Source of the DNA: Solanum dulcamara
Lineage: Eukaryota > Streptophyta > Magnoliopsida > Solanales > Solanaceae
Direction: 5' to 3'
NCBI RefSeq assembly: GCF_947179165.1
Contig: NC_077240.1
Coordinates: 58,042,501 to 58,106,500 of the forward strand
Length of the DNA: 64,000 bases
Under the pieces are notes generated by a model. The model was not told the DNA's origin, searched no databases, and saw only the letters and a list, made by a program, of their open reading frames with translations. The position numbers and the translations under genes are program-made. Every line of letters starts with the position of its first letter. The stretch's first letter is position 1. This document shows, piece by piece, positions 34,321 to 45,094 of this stretch.

Positions 34321-34838
34321 TTATTTTTTTTATTTTTTTTTATGGGAACAGACTTTACACGAGGCTCCCACCTCTCATGCGCGGCCAGGGGTTGAGCCGC
34401 TCACCCCCAAGCTGTATTATACATAAAAACAGAAAAATACACGGAGGGGGACATAGACCTAACCTCCAATCCTATGGTGGTTCATAAGCCGACCATCCTA
34501 CTAAGGGAAGCCAACTCATCCCCGATACAAGCACATGAAAAGAAAACCTAAAAACTATGCACCTAAAGGAAATGACTCCTCTCGATACAAAGAAACTAGG
34601 AAAGCATAAATAAGGGAGACTCTCCCTTTACATAAAATAAAGGAAAAATCTAAATAAAAATGGGGATGAATCCTCATAAATGCTATATATACAACAAAAT
34701 TAGCATAGACGATGAACATCAAATAACATGGCTAAGATATAACATGGAAAATCACAAACACTGCAATTGGGTTCTCAATCCAAGGATGCAACACTAAATA
34801 GTAGATCATGGAGGCTTTTTAATCCGTTTGGTCTTCCT
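34321..34838 (-). other. L1 3' UTR and T-rich end
   Basis: The T-rich stretch 34,317-34,342 is the poly(A) tail of the minus-strand LINE. The rest is untranslated and shows no frame of note. Confidence 0.7.
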
Positions 34839-35265
34839 CTATCTGAAGTTGGGCAGACCGACTCTATCTAGCATGTAGTAACCTCGAGTACCACGAGGTA
34901 GCTGCTGGAGGGTGGTGTAGTGGCCTGGAGTGGTAAGAGTGTGACTGTGCTTGGAGAGAGCATCCGCAGTGAAGTTTGCCTCCCTGTATACATGCCTGCA
35001 AGAAAAGCGAACAAATAATTTGGAAATACCAACAAGGTCCTGAGTTACCTGGTGAAGGCTCCACGGAGGTTTAGTCTGATGATTGATCCATTTAGTGAGC
35101 AACTCCGAGTCAACTTCTAAGATAACGTGCTGAAAACCCTGTTGAATGCACCATTTAAGCCCATAAACTGCCGCCTCTAGTTCAGCTTGATTATTGGTTC
35201 CCTCCCCTAACGGTATGGCATAGGCGAAGATGAATTTACCCATGTGATCTCTTAAGATGCCACCC
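34839..35265 (-). pseudogene. L1 RNase H domain
   Basis: From LNTDGSALGNPGAIGG (just upstream, other frame) into GKFIFAYAIPLGEGTNNQAE, LEAAVYGLKWCIQQGFQHVI, LEVDSELLTKWINHQTKPPW and VYREANFTADALSKHSHT. This is the plant LINE RNase H (RVT_3) with D-E-D-D residues visible. The frame shifts inside a G-run near 35,265, a probable 1-bp indel or sequencing slip. Confidence 0.87.
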
Positions 35266-36156
35266 CCCCAATTGCCCCCGGATTACCCAACGCGCTGCCG
35301 TCAGTGTTCAGCTTGACGAAATCGAGTTGTGGCTTAATCCATGAGACTTGGGTGATCTTTATCTCATGAGTACACTTATCTATGTAGGAGATGGTGTGGA
35401 TCCAGTTCGAGGGCCAATGGATATAGGGGTACGCGACTCTAAGAAGATTTGAGATGTCCTTGAAAACTGCAAATTTCACTCTCGCCAAGCTAGAACTCTT
35501 CCCCCCGTATTTGCTCGCGCACCTATTCTTCCACAAATTCCAACATATAAATATTGGGGTGGAATGGAGGATAAGTTTGTGAGCTTATGTGCGGTACTTG
35601 CGAAGCCACCAGCTCATAACAAGAGGTTTGAGGGGTGTGGCTTCATGCCTTATTCCTAGGGAATTTGAGAAGTAGTGCCAAATATTCCTAGCGAAATGGC
35701 CAGTGCTGAAAATGTGCTCTATGGTGTCCGGACCTGGACTGTGGCAGCCATAGCATGGTGTGGAAACATAGCCAAATGCAGTGATCTTTTTCTCTGTTGG
35801 CAGCTTGCCTCTAAAAGCCCTCCACAACAAAAAAAGCATTTAAAGGGGATGTTTTTGTGCCAAGTGTAATGGTCGGAAAGTGTCTTGGTCCGGTGTTCCC
35901 TCACAAGCTGCCATGCCGAGGAACATGTGAAGTTCCCATTGGTATTCAGCTTCCAAATGGCCTGATCCAGTGTGTTTCCTTGCAGCTGAAGTGTGGAAGA
36001 AGTAATGAGAGGAACGAGCTGCGCTGGTGCCAACTGATTTAGCATATCGATGTTCCATTGGCCATCTATACGAAAATCAGCCACCCTTGCATTGTTTGCT
36101 CTTCCCAACTCCTGCCTATAGTTGGCTAAGGATCCGATACCTAGCCAATCGTCCCA
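35266..36156 (-). pseudogene. L1 zinc-binding linker (zf-RVT) region
   Basis: The RT frame continues past a TAG at 36,157 with LGRANNARVADFRIDGQWNI, DQAIWKLNTNGNFTCSSAWQ and HYTWHKNIPFK. A frameshift at about 35,840 leads to MLFLLWRAFRGKLPTEKKIT and YGCHSPGPDTIEHIFSTGHF, the C-C-H-H type zinc region of plant LINE ORF2. A stop at 35,585 precedes the RNase H lead-in. Confidence 0.85.
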
Positions 36157-38412
36157 CTAAAAATAGCACGAACCCGAGTGAAGCCTCCATTGAATGTGAG
36201 GTTCGGCAATGTGTTTGTTGTGCATCATGTGTTTCCACACAAGCGACTGGCCAGTATGGAATTTTTTGATGATGGGATTCGCTCTTTGACAGTATTTGGC
36301 TCTAAGAAAATCACCCCACAATGTTGGTTTAGCTCTAAAGATCCACCATTGCTTTAACTGGAGAGATTTGCACACATCTGTAGTTCTCCTCAACCCAATA
36401 CCTCCTTCGTCATAAGGGTAACAAAGTTTCTTCCATGAAGCCCAATGGTATTTTTTCGTGTTATCCTTCCACCCCCAGAAAAAATCAGCAGTGACTCTCT
36501 CAATCTGTTTGAGAGTAGTACGGGGGGGAGTAATGGCTAAAAGAAGGTGAATTGGGAGCGACTGAAGTACGTATTTCACGAGTGTAGCTCTACCGCCGTA
36601 GCTGAGGATTTTGGAGTGCCACCCTCTAATTCTGTTGACAACCTTAGAGACCATGTCCGTGTAGTACATGACTCTCTGCCTGCCAATGTACAGAGGGCAT
36701 CCTAAGTAGGTGATGGGACTATGCTTCTGAGTGAAATCCGTAACCTGTTTCACCGTTTCCACATTGTCTTGGAGTGCATTGGGATGCATCATGAAGTGGC
36801 TCTTATTCTTGTTTATAAGCTGCCCTGATGTCTTTTCATACAGAGTCAAGGTCTTCATAATAATCTGGAGAATTTCCTTCCTTCCGGAGGAAAAGATGAT
36901 AACATCATCCGCAAAACTCAAATGATTAATCTGTGGGCCTCTTTTCTCCATATGAAAACCACGGTAGAAGTGGTAATTATGAAGACTATTCAACATTCTG
37001 GACAGCACCTCCGCTCCCAAAATGAATAAGGCGGGAGAAAGAGGATCACCTTGTTTGAGCCCTCTGGTGGAGTGGAAAAAACCATGTCTAGACCCATTAA
37101 CGATAACGGAGTACCAATTGTTAGACATGATTCGCCAAATCATATCAATAAAGGTCTCACCGAAGCCCATCCTTCTCAGTACTAGACAAGTATAGGACCA
37201 GGAGACTCTATCATATGCTTTGGCCATGTCTAACTTGATAACCATATTTTCGCCAATAACAGGCTTTCGAATATCGTGGATAATCTCCTGTGCTAGCATG
37301 ATATTTTTGGAGATGCTTCTTCCTTTTACAAACCCGGACTGATTGAGAGAAATAAGACCGGGGAGAATTGGAGCAAGCCTGAGGCAAATGAGTTTTGATA
37401 TGATCTTATTGGTGAAGTTACTGAGACTAATGGGTCTATAGTCAGAGAGTGTGTTGGGGTGATCTACCTTTGGGAGCAAGACCAAACAAGCATGAGAAAA
37501 GAACTTAGGCATAGCATACCCTCCGAAGAAAGAAGTAACCATTGCTAGTAGGTCCTCCGAAATAATCTCCCAGCAAGCTTGGAAGAATTTTCCATTCATA
37601 CCGTCCGGACCAGCTGCAGAGTTAGGATTCATAGAGAAGACTACCTGTTTCAACTCTTCAATGGTAGGCGTGGCTTGAAGGCTTTCATTCTGAGCATCTG
37701 TGATCATTCTAGGAACGTAATTCAAGATGTTCTCCGGAATCCGAGATTCATCACTTGTGAATATTTTCTGAAAATGATCGCATGCTGCTCTAGCAATGTG
37801 TTCGTCGCCTTGAATCCAATCCCCTTCTTCGTTGGTAACCTTGTGAATGAACAATCTCCTTCTCCTACCACGGATTAAAGCATGGAAATACTTGGTGTTA
37901 GCATCTCCATCCTTGAACCAATGTAGTTGAGTTTTTTGTTTGAGAATGTTCTCTTCAATTTTAAGAAATCTGATGTATTCGGCATTGAGAGCATGCAATT
38001 GCATCCTGTTCTCTTCATTATTGGACACTAACATATTTTCTTCGGCACTTTTCACCAATTCTTCATATTCCTTAACCTTGGCAAAAATGTCGCCAAATTC
38101 CACTCGTGACCATTTGCTAAGGGTGGAGGAAAGCCTTTTCATTTTTTGGTGGAAGGACCACATTGGATTCCCAGTCAGGGGTCTGTCCCAACAGGACTCT
38201 ACAGTTTCGAGAAAAGTAGGGTTATCCACCCAACAATTCAAGAATTTAAAATATTTAATAGCGGAATCCTGCCTAGCATTCATCTCTATTAGTAAAGGGT
38301 TATGGTCAGAACCAGTAGAGGGAAGATGGGTGACTGAAGTGTGAGGCATAGCGGCTAACCAATTATCGGACACCATAGCTCTATCGAGTTGCTTCCATAT
38401 TCTTTTATGCAT
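36157..38412 (-). pseudogene. L1 ORF2: endonuclease end and reverse transcriptase
   Basis: About 750 codons are open. The C-terminal part of the endonuclease is visible (TSVTHLPSTGSDHNPLLIEM). A coiled linker follows (EYEELVKSAEENMLVSNNEE), then the RT: AAGPDGMNGKFFQACWEIIS, LSDYRPISLSNFTNKIISKL, SGFVKGRSISKNIMLAQEI, KLDMAKAYDRVSWSY, GLKQGDPLSPALFILGAEVL and the catalytic FADDVIIFSSG. All key RT residues are present. The open frame extends upstream into the C2 LTR to 38,532, so its first 40 or so residues are not LINE sequence. ORF1 and the endonuclease N-terminus are missing. Confidence 0.92.
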
Positions 38413-38574
38413 GCTATCTATTTTTATGAATAAATTCTTGCTCTTGATGTCATTCATGACATCACATTTTGTCAAGATGTCAAAGTTTATCAAACTTTCA
38501 CCTATCAAGTTTACCAAACTTTCACCTACCAAGTTGCTACATTAAGACTATCTAGAATCTTGTCAATTTTAACA
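38413..38574 (-). repeat. C2 5' LTR, second piece
   Basis: Matches the right part of 29,714-30,137 and ends TTTTAACA, followed by TSD GTGTG. Confidence 0.88.
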
Positions 38575-38579
38575 GTGTG

Positions 38580-39165
38580 TCATCATAAGGTTTAAGCTTA
38601 TGGCTGAGAACTTAGTTTTTAATGTCTTCTCTAAGCCCAAAAACAAAAAGCCTTACCATCAACCCATCTGAAATATCATTTGTATCATTGGCTATGGCTT
38701 CAAAACGACTTTGTAACTCCGATACTATGGTTACTTTCCTGAGTTTCGCCAGATGTCCTTTACCAGATTAAAGACCTTTTGGCTTGAAACAAACCCTTGC
38801 TTTCTCTGCAAAATCTAATCAATTATTTGTTCCGAAGCAACCATCGATACCACTCTAGTGCATCTCCATCGAGATAGAACGATACCATTGTGAGTTTCTC
38901 TGTATCTTCAATTCCATAAAAATCAAAGTAACTCTCTGCTTGGAATATCCAAGCATCAAGATGCTCTCCGCGAAATCATCCAAATTCCATCTCCGCTAGC
39001 CTATGCTAGAGAGTGGGTGCCGTCGGAGGGTTATCCTTTCGTGCTATTGCCATTGGTGGGTCATGAACTTTTATTCCCACTGCCATCAGTAACATTGCAC
39101 GAAATTCAGTTGATTCCTTCTTGAAGGAAGTTGTTGCTTCCCTCACAGATCCATCAACGAAAGCC
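38580..39165 (-). pseudogene. G1 gag, N-terminal piece
   Basis: The minus strand reads LDAWIFQAESYFDFYGIEDT, EKLTMVSFYLDGDALEWYRW, then FAEKARVRFK-like and VFGLREDIKN-like segments. This is the Retrotrans_gag core of gypsy elements, with stops. It continues at 29,713 beyond C2. Confidence 0.82.
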
Positions 39166-39215
39166 TTGAGTCATTGTTGGTCCTCCATTAAAAGACCTCT
39201 GGTTAAAAGCACCAA

Positions 39216-39601
39216 TAGAACAAACATAATAACATCCAACTGATCACTATATTAGTTACTGAACAGGGTTACAACAATTGAAAATATGTAGTAAAATAGT
39301 AAAGGAACAAAAAGAAACAAAGAAGAGATGACAAGAAAAATACAGAAGAAAATATAGATGAGAAACTGAAATACAACGCAACAACAACCTATCCTAACTA
39401 TGCCTTGGGATAGTAACTTATATCAGGCATCTCTCTAGTTGACACATATATAGCACACACTTCCCAGCACGTTCTGTTAGACAGAGCCAATTAATCTTTT
39501 AGATGGTATTTTACTCTGTTACTTTTCTAGGGTGAATAAAATTACTGTTATCTTCCGGATTAGCCCTACTGTCCTCCACGTCATCACTATGGTTAACAAC
39601 A
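39216..39601 (-). repeat. G1 5' LTR (complete)
   Basis: 386 bp. On the minus strand it starts TGTTGTTAACC. TSD AAAAC follows at 39,602. The sequence just inside (39,193-39,213) reads TGGTGCTTTTAACCAGAGGT on the minus strand and sits at the PBS position; I could not assign a tRNA. Confidence 0.82.
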
Positions 39602-39606
39602 AAAAC

Positions 39607-40488
39607 ACCCTGAATTTTTTTCCTTTTCTAAATTTCGTGCAGGAACTAAAAAACATATTCCTTCAAATATGATATTTCACACTTTTTGCACCCTTCATTT
39701 TTTAAACATGGAAAACAATGTTGATTGTGTTTTCATTACATTCCCTCATTAATATTTCAAGATTTAGCTTGTTCTGTTTCACTTTCTTTCAGATTCGATC
39801 ACATCGTGAAGAGAAACATCTTTCTCTGTAACCAGAGGAAAAGAACATCATTATTATCAGTACTTGGTGATGCCTTTTTTCTCCCCTATTTCGTCTAAAT
39901 TAACTATTTTCTTTTATTTAATTATTGTGCCTACTTAATGAATTTGTATCACGTCATAAAACTAAAATTACATTGCCTCCCGTAATTGCACTGTTGTTAT
40001 TGCTACAACACACTCTTTAACTTTGGTCATCAAGTAACTATTTTTTCCATTAATTATTTAGGATACTTATAAGAAACAAACCTTCTGGGATGTTTTATGT
40101 GTGCTTATATGTCATTTTGAAGTTATCCAAACTATATGTCTATATTACTAAGGGAAGTAGCCATTGCCGTGACAAGGCCATTGATCGAAATATACTTTAT
40201 CTTTTGTCTCCAATATATGGTTTTTCTTCTATTGTCTATAGATACTGTACAAGCTGAAGAGTTGTGTCAGTTAAAATCCGTGAGGTCAGGGTCTTCTTCC
40301 CTGCTAAACACCTACTTCTTTTTACGATGCAACAGTTGGAAAATTCCGTCGACAATAAAGTCGCAGGTACAAGGACCTGGCCATTCTGGATTATAATTTG
40401 CCTCTATTTGAGATGTGCACTCATTTCTCTATTCTTAACCATTGTATTGTACAACCATTGAATGCATAGTTTTTCACTCTACACAATT
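39607..40488. other. Host-like segment between G1 and C3
   Basis: No recognised gene. Exon-like pieces occur: a CAG-bounded stretch at about 39,793-39,870, and an open stretch at about 40,245-40,370 (AEELCQLKSVRSGSSSLLNT) bordered by TAG and CAG|GTAC. Neither matches a family I know. Confidence 0.3.
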
Positions 40489-40959
40489 TGTTGCAGAAGT
40501 CGAATATATAAAGAGCGATGAAATCACAACTATTATAGCTAAAGACAATTAATAAATAGTAAATGAGACAACAATAAAAAAACATCAGAAAGTTACGAGA
40601 TTCGGCAAAAGTTTATTTTATTTTGCTTAATCATCGGACACAACCAACCAATATTTACTTCTCTCTAAAAGAATACAAGAGAGAAAAGAAGATCAACTGC
40701 CTTAGGAGATGAGAAGGCAAGTGAGAGATGTTTTACAAATGAATCAAATATTACATATTTATAGGACTGAAATCTTCCTCTTGATGTTATTCATGTCATC
40801 ACTATAGGTTAAAATGTCAAGGTTTATCTTGTTACACTATTTAATGATTTACCAATATTTCAACTACAAATTTCCTACCTTGACTTTTTATACCAAAGAA
40901 GAATTATCTTCCTACCAAATCTTCACATTAATTTAACTAGAATCTTTTCAATTTTAACA
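40489..40959 (-). repeat. C3 3' LTR
   Basis: 471 bp, TGTTGCAGAAG to TTTTAACA on the plus strand. The pyrimidine stretch after it is the PPT complement. Confidence 0.9.
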
Positions 40960-41159
40960 AATCTCCATCTTGGCAAGATTCTCCATTTTCAACTTTCTCT
41001 TAACAACTTTTGGTTGTGCCTTCAAGTTCAACAATGTTAATCAATTTCAAACAATGTTGAAACTTGATCGCAGTCACCATTTTTATTAGCATATCGACAG
41101 GGTTATCTGTATTCCAAATTATTTGCACTATGATTCCACCTTCTTCTATGATTACTCGT

Positions 41160-41500
41160 ACAAAATGATATCAAACATCAATGTGATTCATCCTTGCATT
41201 ATAAACTTGGTTCTTTGCTAAATGAATAGCAGTTTGACTATCACAAAATATTGTGATACCTTCTTGTTCAATACCAAGCTCTCTAAGCAACCCTTGAAGC
41301 CAAATTGCCTCCTTTGCAGCCTCTGTAATCTCCATGTACTCTGCTTCAGTGGTAGACAAAGCAAGTGTTGACTACAAAGTAGACTTCTAACTAATTGTTG
41401 TGTTTGCAATAGTGAAAACATAGCCAGTAGTTGATCTTCGTTTGTCCAAATCACCTGTATAATCTAAGTCACAATATCCAATAAGATATTGACTATCTTC
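41160..41500 (-). pseudogene. C3 RNase H
   Basis: STTEAEYMEITEAAKEAIWL, QGLLRELGIEQEGITIFCDS and QTAIHLAKNQVYNARMNHID form the copia RNase H. The upstream part is in another frame. Confidence 0.85.
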
Positions 41501-42526
41501 CTGCTCGAAAACTAAACCAACATCTACAATATTTTGAATATACCGTAGAATTTATTTTACAGCGTGCCAATGTTCCTTTCCAAGATTATGCATATACCTG
41601 CTTACAACTCCCATGGTATGTGAAATATCTAGTCTTGTGCAAACCATTGCATACATCAAGCTATAAACAACAATCGCATATGATACTCTTGACATATATT
41701 CTTGTTCAACTTCAGTTTTTGGCGATATAGAATCACTAAGCTTAAAGTGAGGAGCAAGTGGAGTGCTAACTGACTTCATTTTGTCATTCATACCAAATCG
41801 ATTTAGTACCCTCTTCAAGTATTCTTTTTGAGATAAAAAGAGTTTCTTTGAATGTCTATCTCTTTTAATCTCCATGCCAAGAATTTTCTTCGCCTCACCC
41901 AATCCTTCATCTCAAACTCCCTTTTTAGTTGAGTTTTCAGCTTCTCAATTTCCTCGACTTTTCAAAGCTATCAACATATCATCAACATACAGGAGAAGAT
42001 ATACAAATGATCTATCTTCAAGCTTGCGCAAATACACATAATGATCATATATGCTTCTTTTGTACTTTTGCTGCAACATAAACTTGTCAAATCATTTGTA
42101 CCATTGCCTAGATGATTGTTTTAATCCATATAATAATTTTTCAAGTTTACACACCATATTTTCTTTTCCATCAACTTTGAATCCTTCTAGCTGAGTCATG
42201 TAGATTTTTCCTTCCAAGTCTCCATGTAAAAAATAGTTTTTACATCCAATTGAACTAGTTCCAAATTCAATTGTGCTACCAAAGCCAACAAAACTCTAAT
42301 GGAGGAGTGTTTCACGACTGGATAAAATACCTCTATATAATCAATTTCCTCATTTTGAGCATATCCTTTGGCCACCAATCTTGCTTTGTAACTAACATCT
42401 TCTTGATTAGGAAATCCTTCTTTCTTTGTAAATAGCCATTTGCACCCAATTGCTTTCTCGCCCTCCAGGAGATTTGCAAATTTCCATGTGTGATTCCTAT
42501 GGCGGGACTACATTTCTTCATTCATG
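41501..42526 (-). pseudogene. C3 reverse transcriptase
   Basis: Segments [63 protein letters not shown] (YVDD intact, near 41,970) and GEAKKILGMEIKRDRHSKKL, FLSQKEYLKRVLNRFGMND. There are multiple stops and shifts. The upstream end is the G3 insertion point at 42,526, in the linker between integrase and RT. Confidence 0.87.
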
Positions 42527-42531
42527 TCTAT
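42527..42531. repeat. Target-site duplication of G3 (left copy)
   Basis: TCTAT, repeated exactly at 49,854-49,858. Confidence 0.9.
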
Positions 42532-42962
42532 TGTCACGCCCCGGGAGGGTACCCTAGACGTAACCGGCACCCGAAGGCCATTTCTGACCTCTGAGCGAAC
42601 CACCTGGTCCAGTCACTCATTCATTCATTCACATTCTCTTAGCGGAACTCAATTAATGAAATACTTTTCATACTATAAGGGCCGAAGGCTAAACATTTAC
42701 AACCCAACAAGAATAGTAAATTAAGACTCCTCAAGATAACAGTTTAATCCTCCCCACACTCCAGTCTACGAAGCCTCTATTCAAGTCTAAAAGGTGCCAA
42801 TGACAAGCCCATGGCTACCAACAATCTAAATAAAAGAAGAGACAACAAAACTGTACAAGAAGGCCCAATATCCTCTGGGAACCTAGGAGGACTCACCGAC
42901 TGGCTGGAAGTGTATGTGGATCTTCAACGGAGCGCCGGTTGATGATCTCTAGTACCTGTCTC

Positions 42963-43022
42963 TGCATCATGAAATGATGCAGGCCAAATGACGTCAGTAC
43001 ATGGAATATACGAGTATGTAAA
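42963..43022. promoter_or_regulatory. LTR module: palindrome plus TGACGTCA
   Basis: TGCATCATgaaATGATGCA (42,963-42,981) is a perfect 8-bp inverted repeat with a 3-bp centre. TGACGTCA at 42,989-42,996 is a perfect bZIP-type palindrome, and ACGAGTATGTAA follows. The same order occurs in the other gypsy LTRs. Confidence 0.5.
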
Positions 43023-43355
43023 ATGGCCGGATGAGACCACATTAAGAAAACATCAATATCAACTCAGGACCTCAACTCATACATGTATACATCACAACTC
43101 ACTCAATGTCCTAAGTCCAACAAGAATAGTTTAGACAGGACTAACTCATAAGCCACTTAACTCAACTGACTCGGAGCACTATCAAGGCCTAAATAGGAGT
43201 TTCTCTTAACCGACAACCATCACCTATGAGCTGGTGATAGTACAATAATCCGACGTTGTTGCCACGTCCGTCCATACCTTGCCAGGGTATGAATGCCTCT
43301 CTAATCATGAGTACCATCGATTAGTCAAGTCCTATCATTTCAGGATAATACAAAT

Positions 43356-43457
43356 GGGAAACATCCGACTTTAACGGTTTGATCCCATGGGAAGCATCCG
43401 ACTTTAACGGTTCCAATCCCTCGGGAAGCATCCGACTTTAACGGTTCCATCCCTACC
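43356..43457. repeat. 34-bp tandem repeat, three copies
   Basis: Units begin GGGAARCATCCGACTTTAAC. They are repeated in the other G3 LTR at 48,174-48,275. Confidence 0.9.
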
Positions 43458-44195
43458 TATGTTGGCGGCATAGTTTCTTGGGTTCGAGTATAGACTATAC
43501 TCTCACCCGCTTCGGTGCTCGATACTCCTCCCATGACTCTATGCTCATAAGACTCCTCAAATCATCTCAAACAAGCCCTCACGGCTAGTTTCATATGGTA
43601 CAATACCACCTCATCAACTTGGTTCTCATTTGCAATTCAATTGAGGCACAATGACAAGTCTCATTTAGGACCTTGTCCACTTGCCAATTCCTTCCTCATA
43701 TCAACTCAATCAAGCCTCCTCTATATGAACATTTATGACATCTCCTCAAGATTTAACACAACTCTATGACTTCAACTCAACCATTCAAATAGAATAGCGC
43801 GTTTAAGAAAATTGACTTAAACAACATATTCACATGGCTAAAGAGGTCAACAAAACATAACAACAATTCATCTCCATCAATTCATACTAATCATGAAGGA
43901 ATTTAAGGACTTCTTGGCTCAAGAACTCTATTTTTCATGAATATCTAACCTCAAGAAGGAATAGGGCACATGGGTGAACTTAGCCCATGTTTTGGATAGT
44001 CTTACATACCTTGTTTGAAGACTTTGAAGAAACCTTGATGTTGGGTCTTTAATGGGGGACTCAAATCTTGAAGCTCTTGGACTCTTTTTGTTGGAAATGG
44101 AGAAGATGAAGAAGAGAGAGAGCGGGAAGCTCCTAGGGCTTTTTAGAGAGAGAGTGGGGGCTGAAGAAATGGTCCCAAAATGTACAAGGCTTGTG

Positions 44196-44204
44196 TATAT
44201 ATAA
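44196..44204 (-). promoter_or_regulatory. TATA-like box of the G3 LTR
   Basis: The minus strand reads TTATATATA, followed downstream by a CT-rich leader (CCCCCACTCTCTCTCT). It is conserved at 49,080-49,088 in the 5' LTR, where it could drive element transcription. Confidence 0.5.
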
Positions 44205-44261
44205 TTTGGGACAATCCCCAAATTGCCCCTCCTCCAAATTCTGAAAATTAGGCCAAAACGC

Positions 44262-44555
44262 CCTTGGCGCGATAGTGGCGCGTTGCGCCCTTACAGCGCC
44301 AAGGCCAATTACGCCTAAAACCTGCACAACTTTTAGTGGCGCGTCGCGCCAGGGACCAAACTACTGAGGCATATTTCTGGCGTGATAGTGGTGCGTCGCG
44401 CCCTTACAGCGCCAAGCCCATTGTTCTGAATTCTGGGAATTTGGCCTAAAAAACCCTGCACAACTTTTAGTGGCGCATCGCGCCAAGGACCAAACTACTG
44501 AGGCATGTTTTTGGCGCGATAGTGGCGCGTCGCGCCCTTACAGCGCCAAGGCCAT
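44262..44555. repeat. GC-rich repeat array in the G3 LTR
   Basis: Two and a half degenerate units with GGCGCGATAGTGGCGCGT, CGCGCCCTTACAGCGCCAAG and CTGCACAACTTTTAGTGGCG. The motifs are partly self-complementary and CpG-dense. The array is present again at 49,147-49,436. Confidence 0.85.
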
Positions 44556-44969
44556 TTCCCCAGTAGTTGCAACCCAGGCCAAAAATGAAATTCCTGTCGT
44601 GCTAGTTCATCTTCGGATCGTCATATCTTTTGACTCCGAACTCCAAAATTTACGTTCTTAGTGGCGTTGGAAAGAAGACTCGACGACCTTTAATTTGATA
44701 GGTCGTGGGCCACCCAGATTAACGTCTTTCAAAAGATAGGGTCGTTAAAAGTCGACCCTTACATGAAATCATCCTAAAGTTAGCCACGACGGATCTTTTG
44801 GACTTAGCACGGTCCTAGGGGTCCTCAATGACCCCTTATCACCTCCAACGCTCTTAAATTCCTCAGGGACTCATCTTAACTCAAACACATACTTCGAAAT
44901 AAATACAATGGGCCCCACACGTGCACAAAGAAGGCCCGAATCTTAGGGAAACTTTTGAGGGGTGTTACA

Positions 44970-44985
44970 TTATCTCCCCCTTGGG
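44970..44985 (-). other. G3 polypurine tract
   Basis: The minus strand reads CCAAGGGGGAGATAA beside the LTR start TGTAACACC. Confidence 0.85.
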
Positions 44986-45094
44986 ATCATTCATCCTCGA
45001 ATGACGAGCAACCAAGAATGGACTCGGGGTACAAATCACAATCAAAACTCAGTCATTCAATCAATCAAATTCTCAATCAAATATCAATGAAAAT

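Larger units (their letters stand above)
34320..38412 (-). mobile_element. L1: 5'-truncated LINE in the C2 5' LTR
   Basis: A minus-strand plant L1-type non-LTR retrotransposon of about 4.1 kb. It begins inside the endonuclease domain at HKRIWKQLDRAMVSDNWLAA and ends in a poly(A) tail. The C2 LTR resumes at about 38,413 with GCTATCTATTTTTATGAATA. Compared with the other LTR, about 15 bp are missing at the junction and no clear TSD is visible, suggesting a small target deletion. Confidence 0.88.
29714..38574 (-). mobile_element. C2: copia retrotransposon inside the G1 gag
   Basis: A minus-strand Ty1/copia element. The left LTR is 29,714-30,137. The right LTR is split by L1 (34,101-34,320 and 38,413-38,574). 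TSD GTGTG lies at 29,709-29,713 and 38,575-38,579. PBS and PPT flank the LTRs. Without L1 it is about 4.8 kb. Every domain is present but each is broken by stops or frameshifts. Confidence 0.92.
13691..39601 (-). mobile_element. G1: gypsy element hosting the central nest
   Basis: A minus-strand Ty3/gypsy element. The right end is a complete LTR (39,216-39,601). The left end is a partial LTR (13,691-13,770 plus 26,021-26,121). TSD AAAAC lies at 13,686-13,690 and 39,602-39,606. Removing C1 and C2 with their TSDs leaves about 4.8 kb. Order on the minus strand: LTR, gag (39.2-38.6 kb, then 29.7-29.45), protease (29.45-29.15), RT (28.98-27.78), RNase H (27.7-27.2), integrase (26.9-26.17). The integrase end, PPT and part of the 3' LTR are deleted. 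All domains carry stops. Confidence 0.88.
42532..44969 (-). repeat. G3 3' LTR (complete)
   Basis: Starts TGTCACGCCCC and ends GGGGTGTTACA on the plus strand. It contains the palindrome/TGACGTCA module, a 34-bp triple repeat, a TATA-like box and a GC-rich repeat array. Confidence 0.93.

Noticed and set aside
34839..38532. Integrated pararetrovirus
   Set aside because: The endonuclease C-terminus, FADD reverse transcriptase, zinc region, RNase H and poly(A) tail match a plant LINE; no movement protein or coat signature is present.
38413..38532. N-terminal 40 residues of the LINE ORF
   Set aside because: They are translated from C2 LTR sequence on the far side of the insertion point, not from the LINE.
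43356..43457. CRISPR-like array
   Set aside because: There are no unique spacers; it is a simple 34-bp tandem repeat within a plant LTR.
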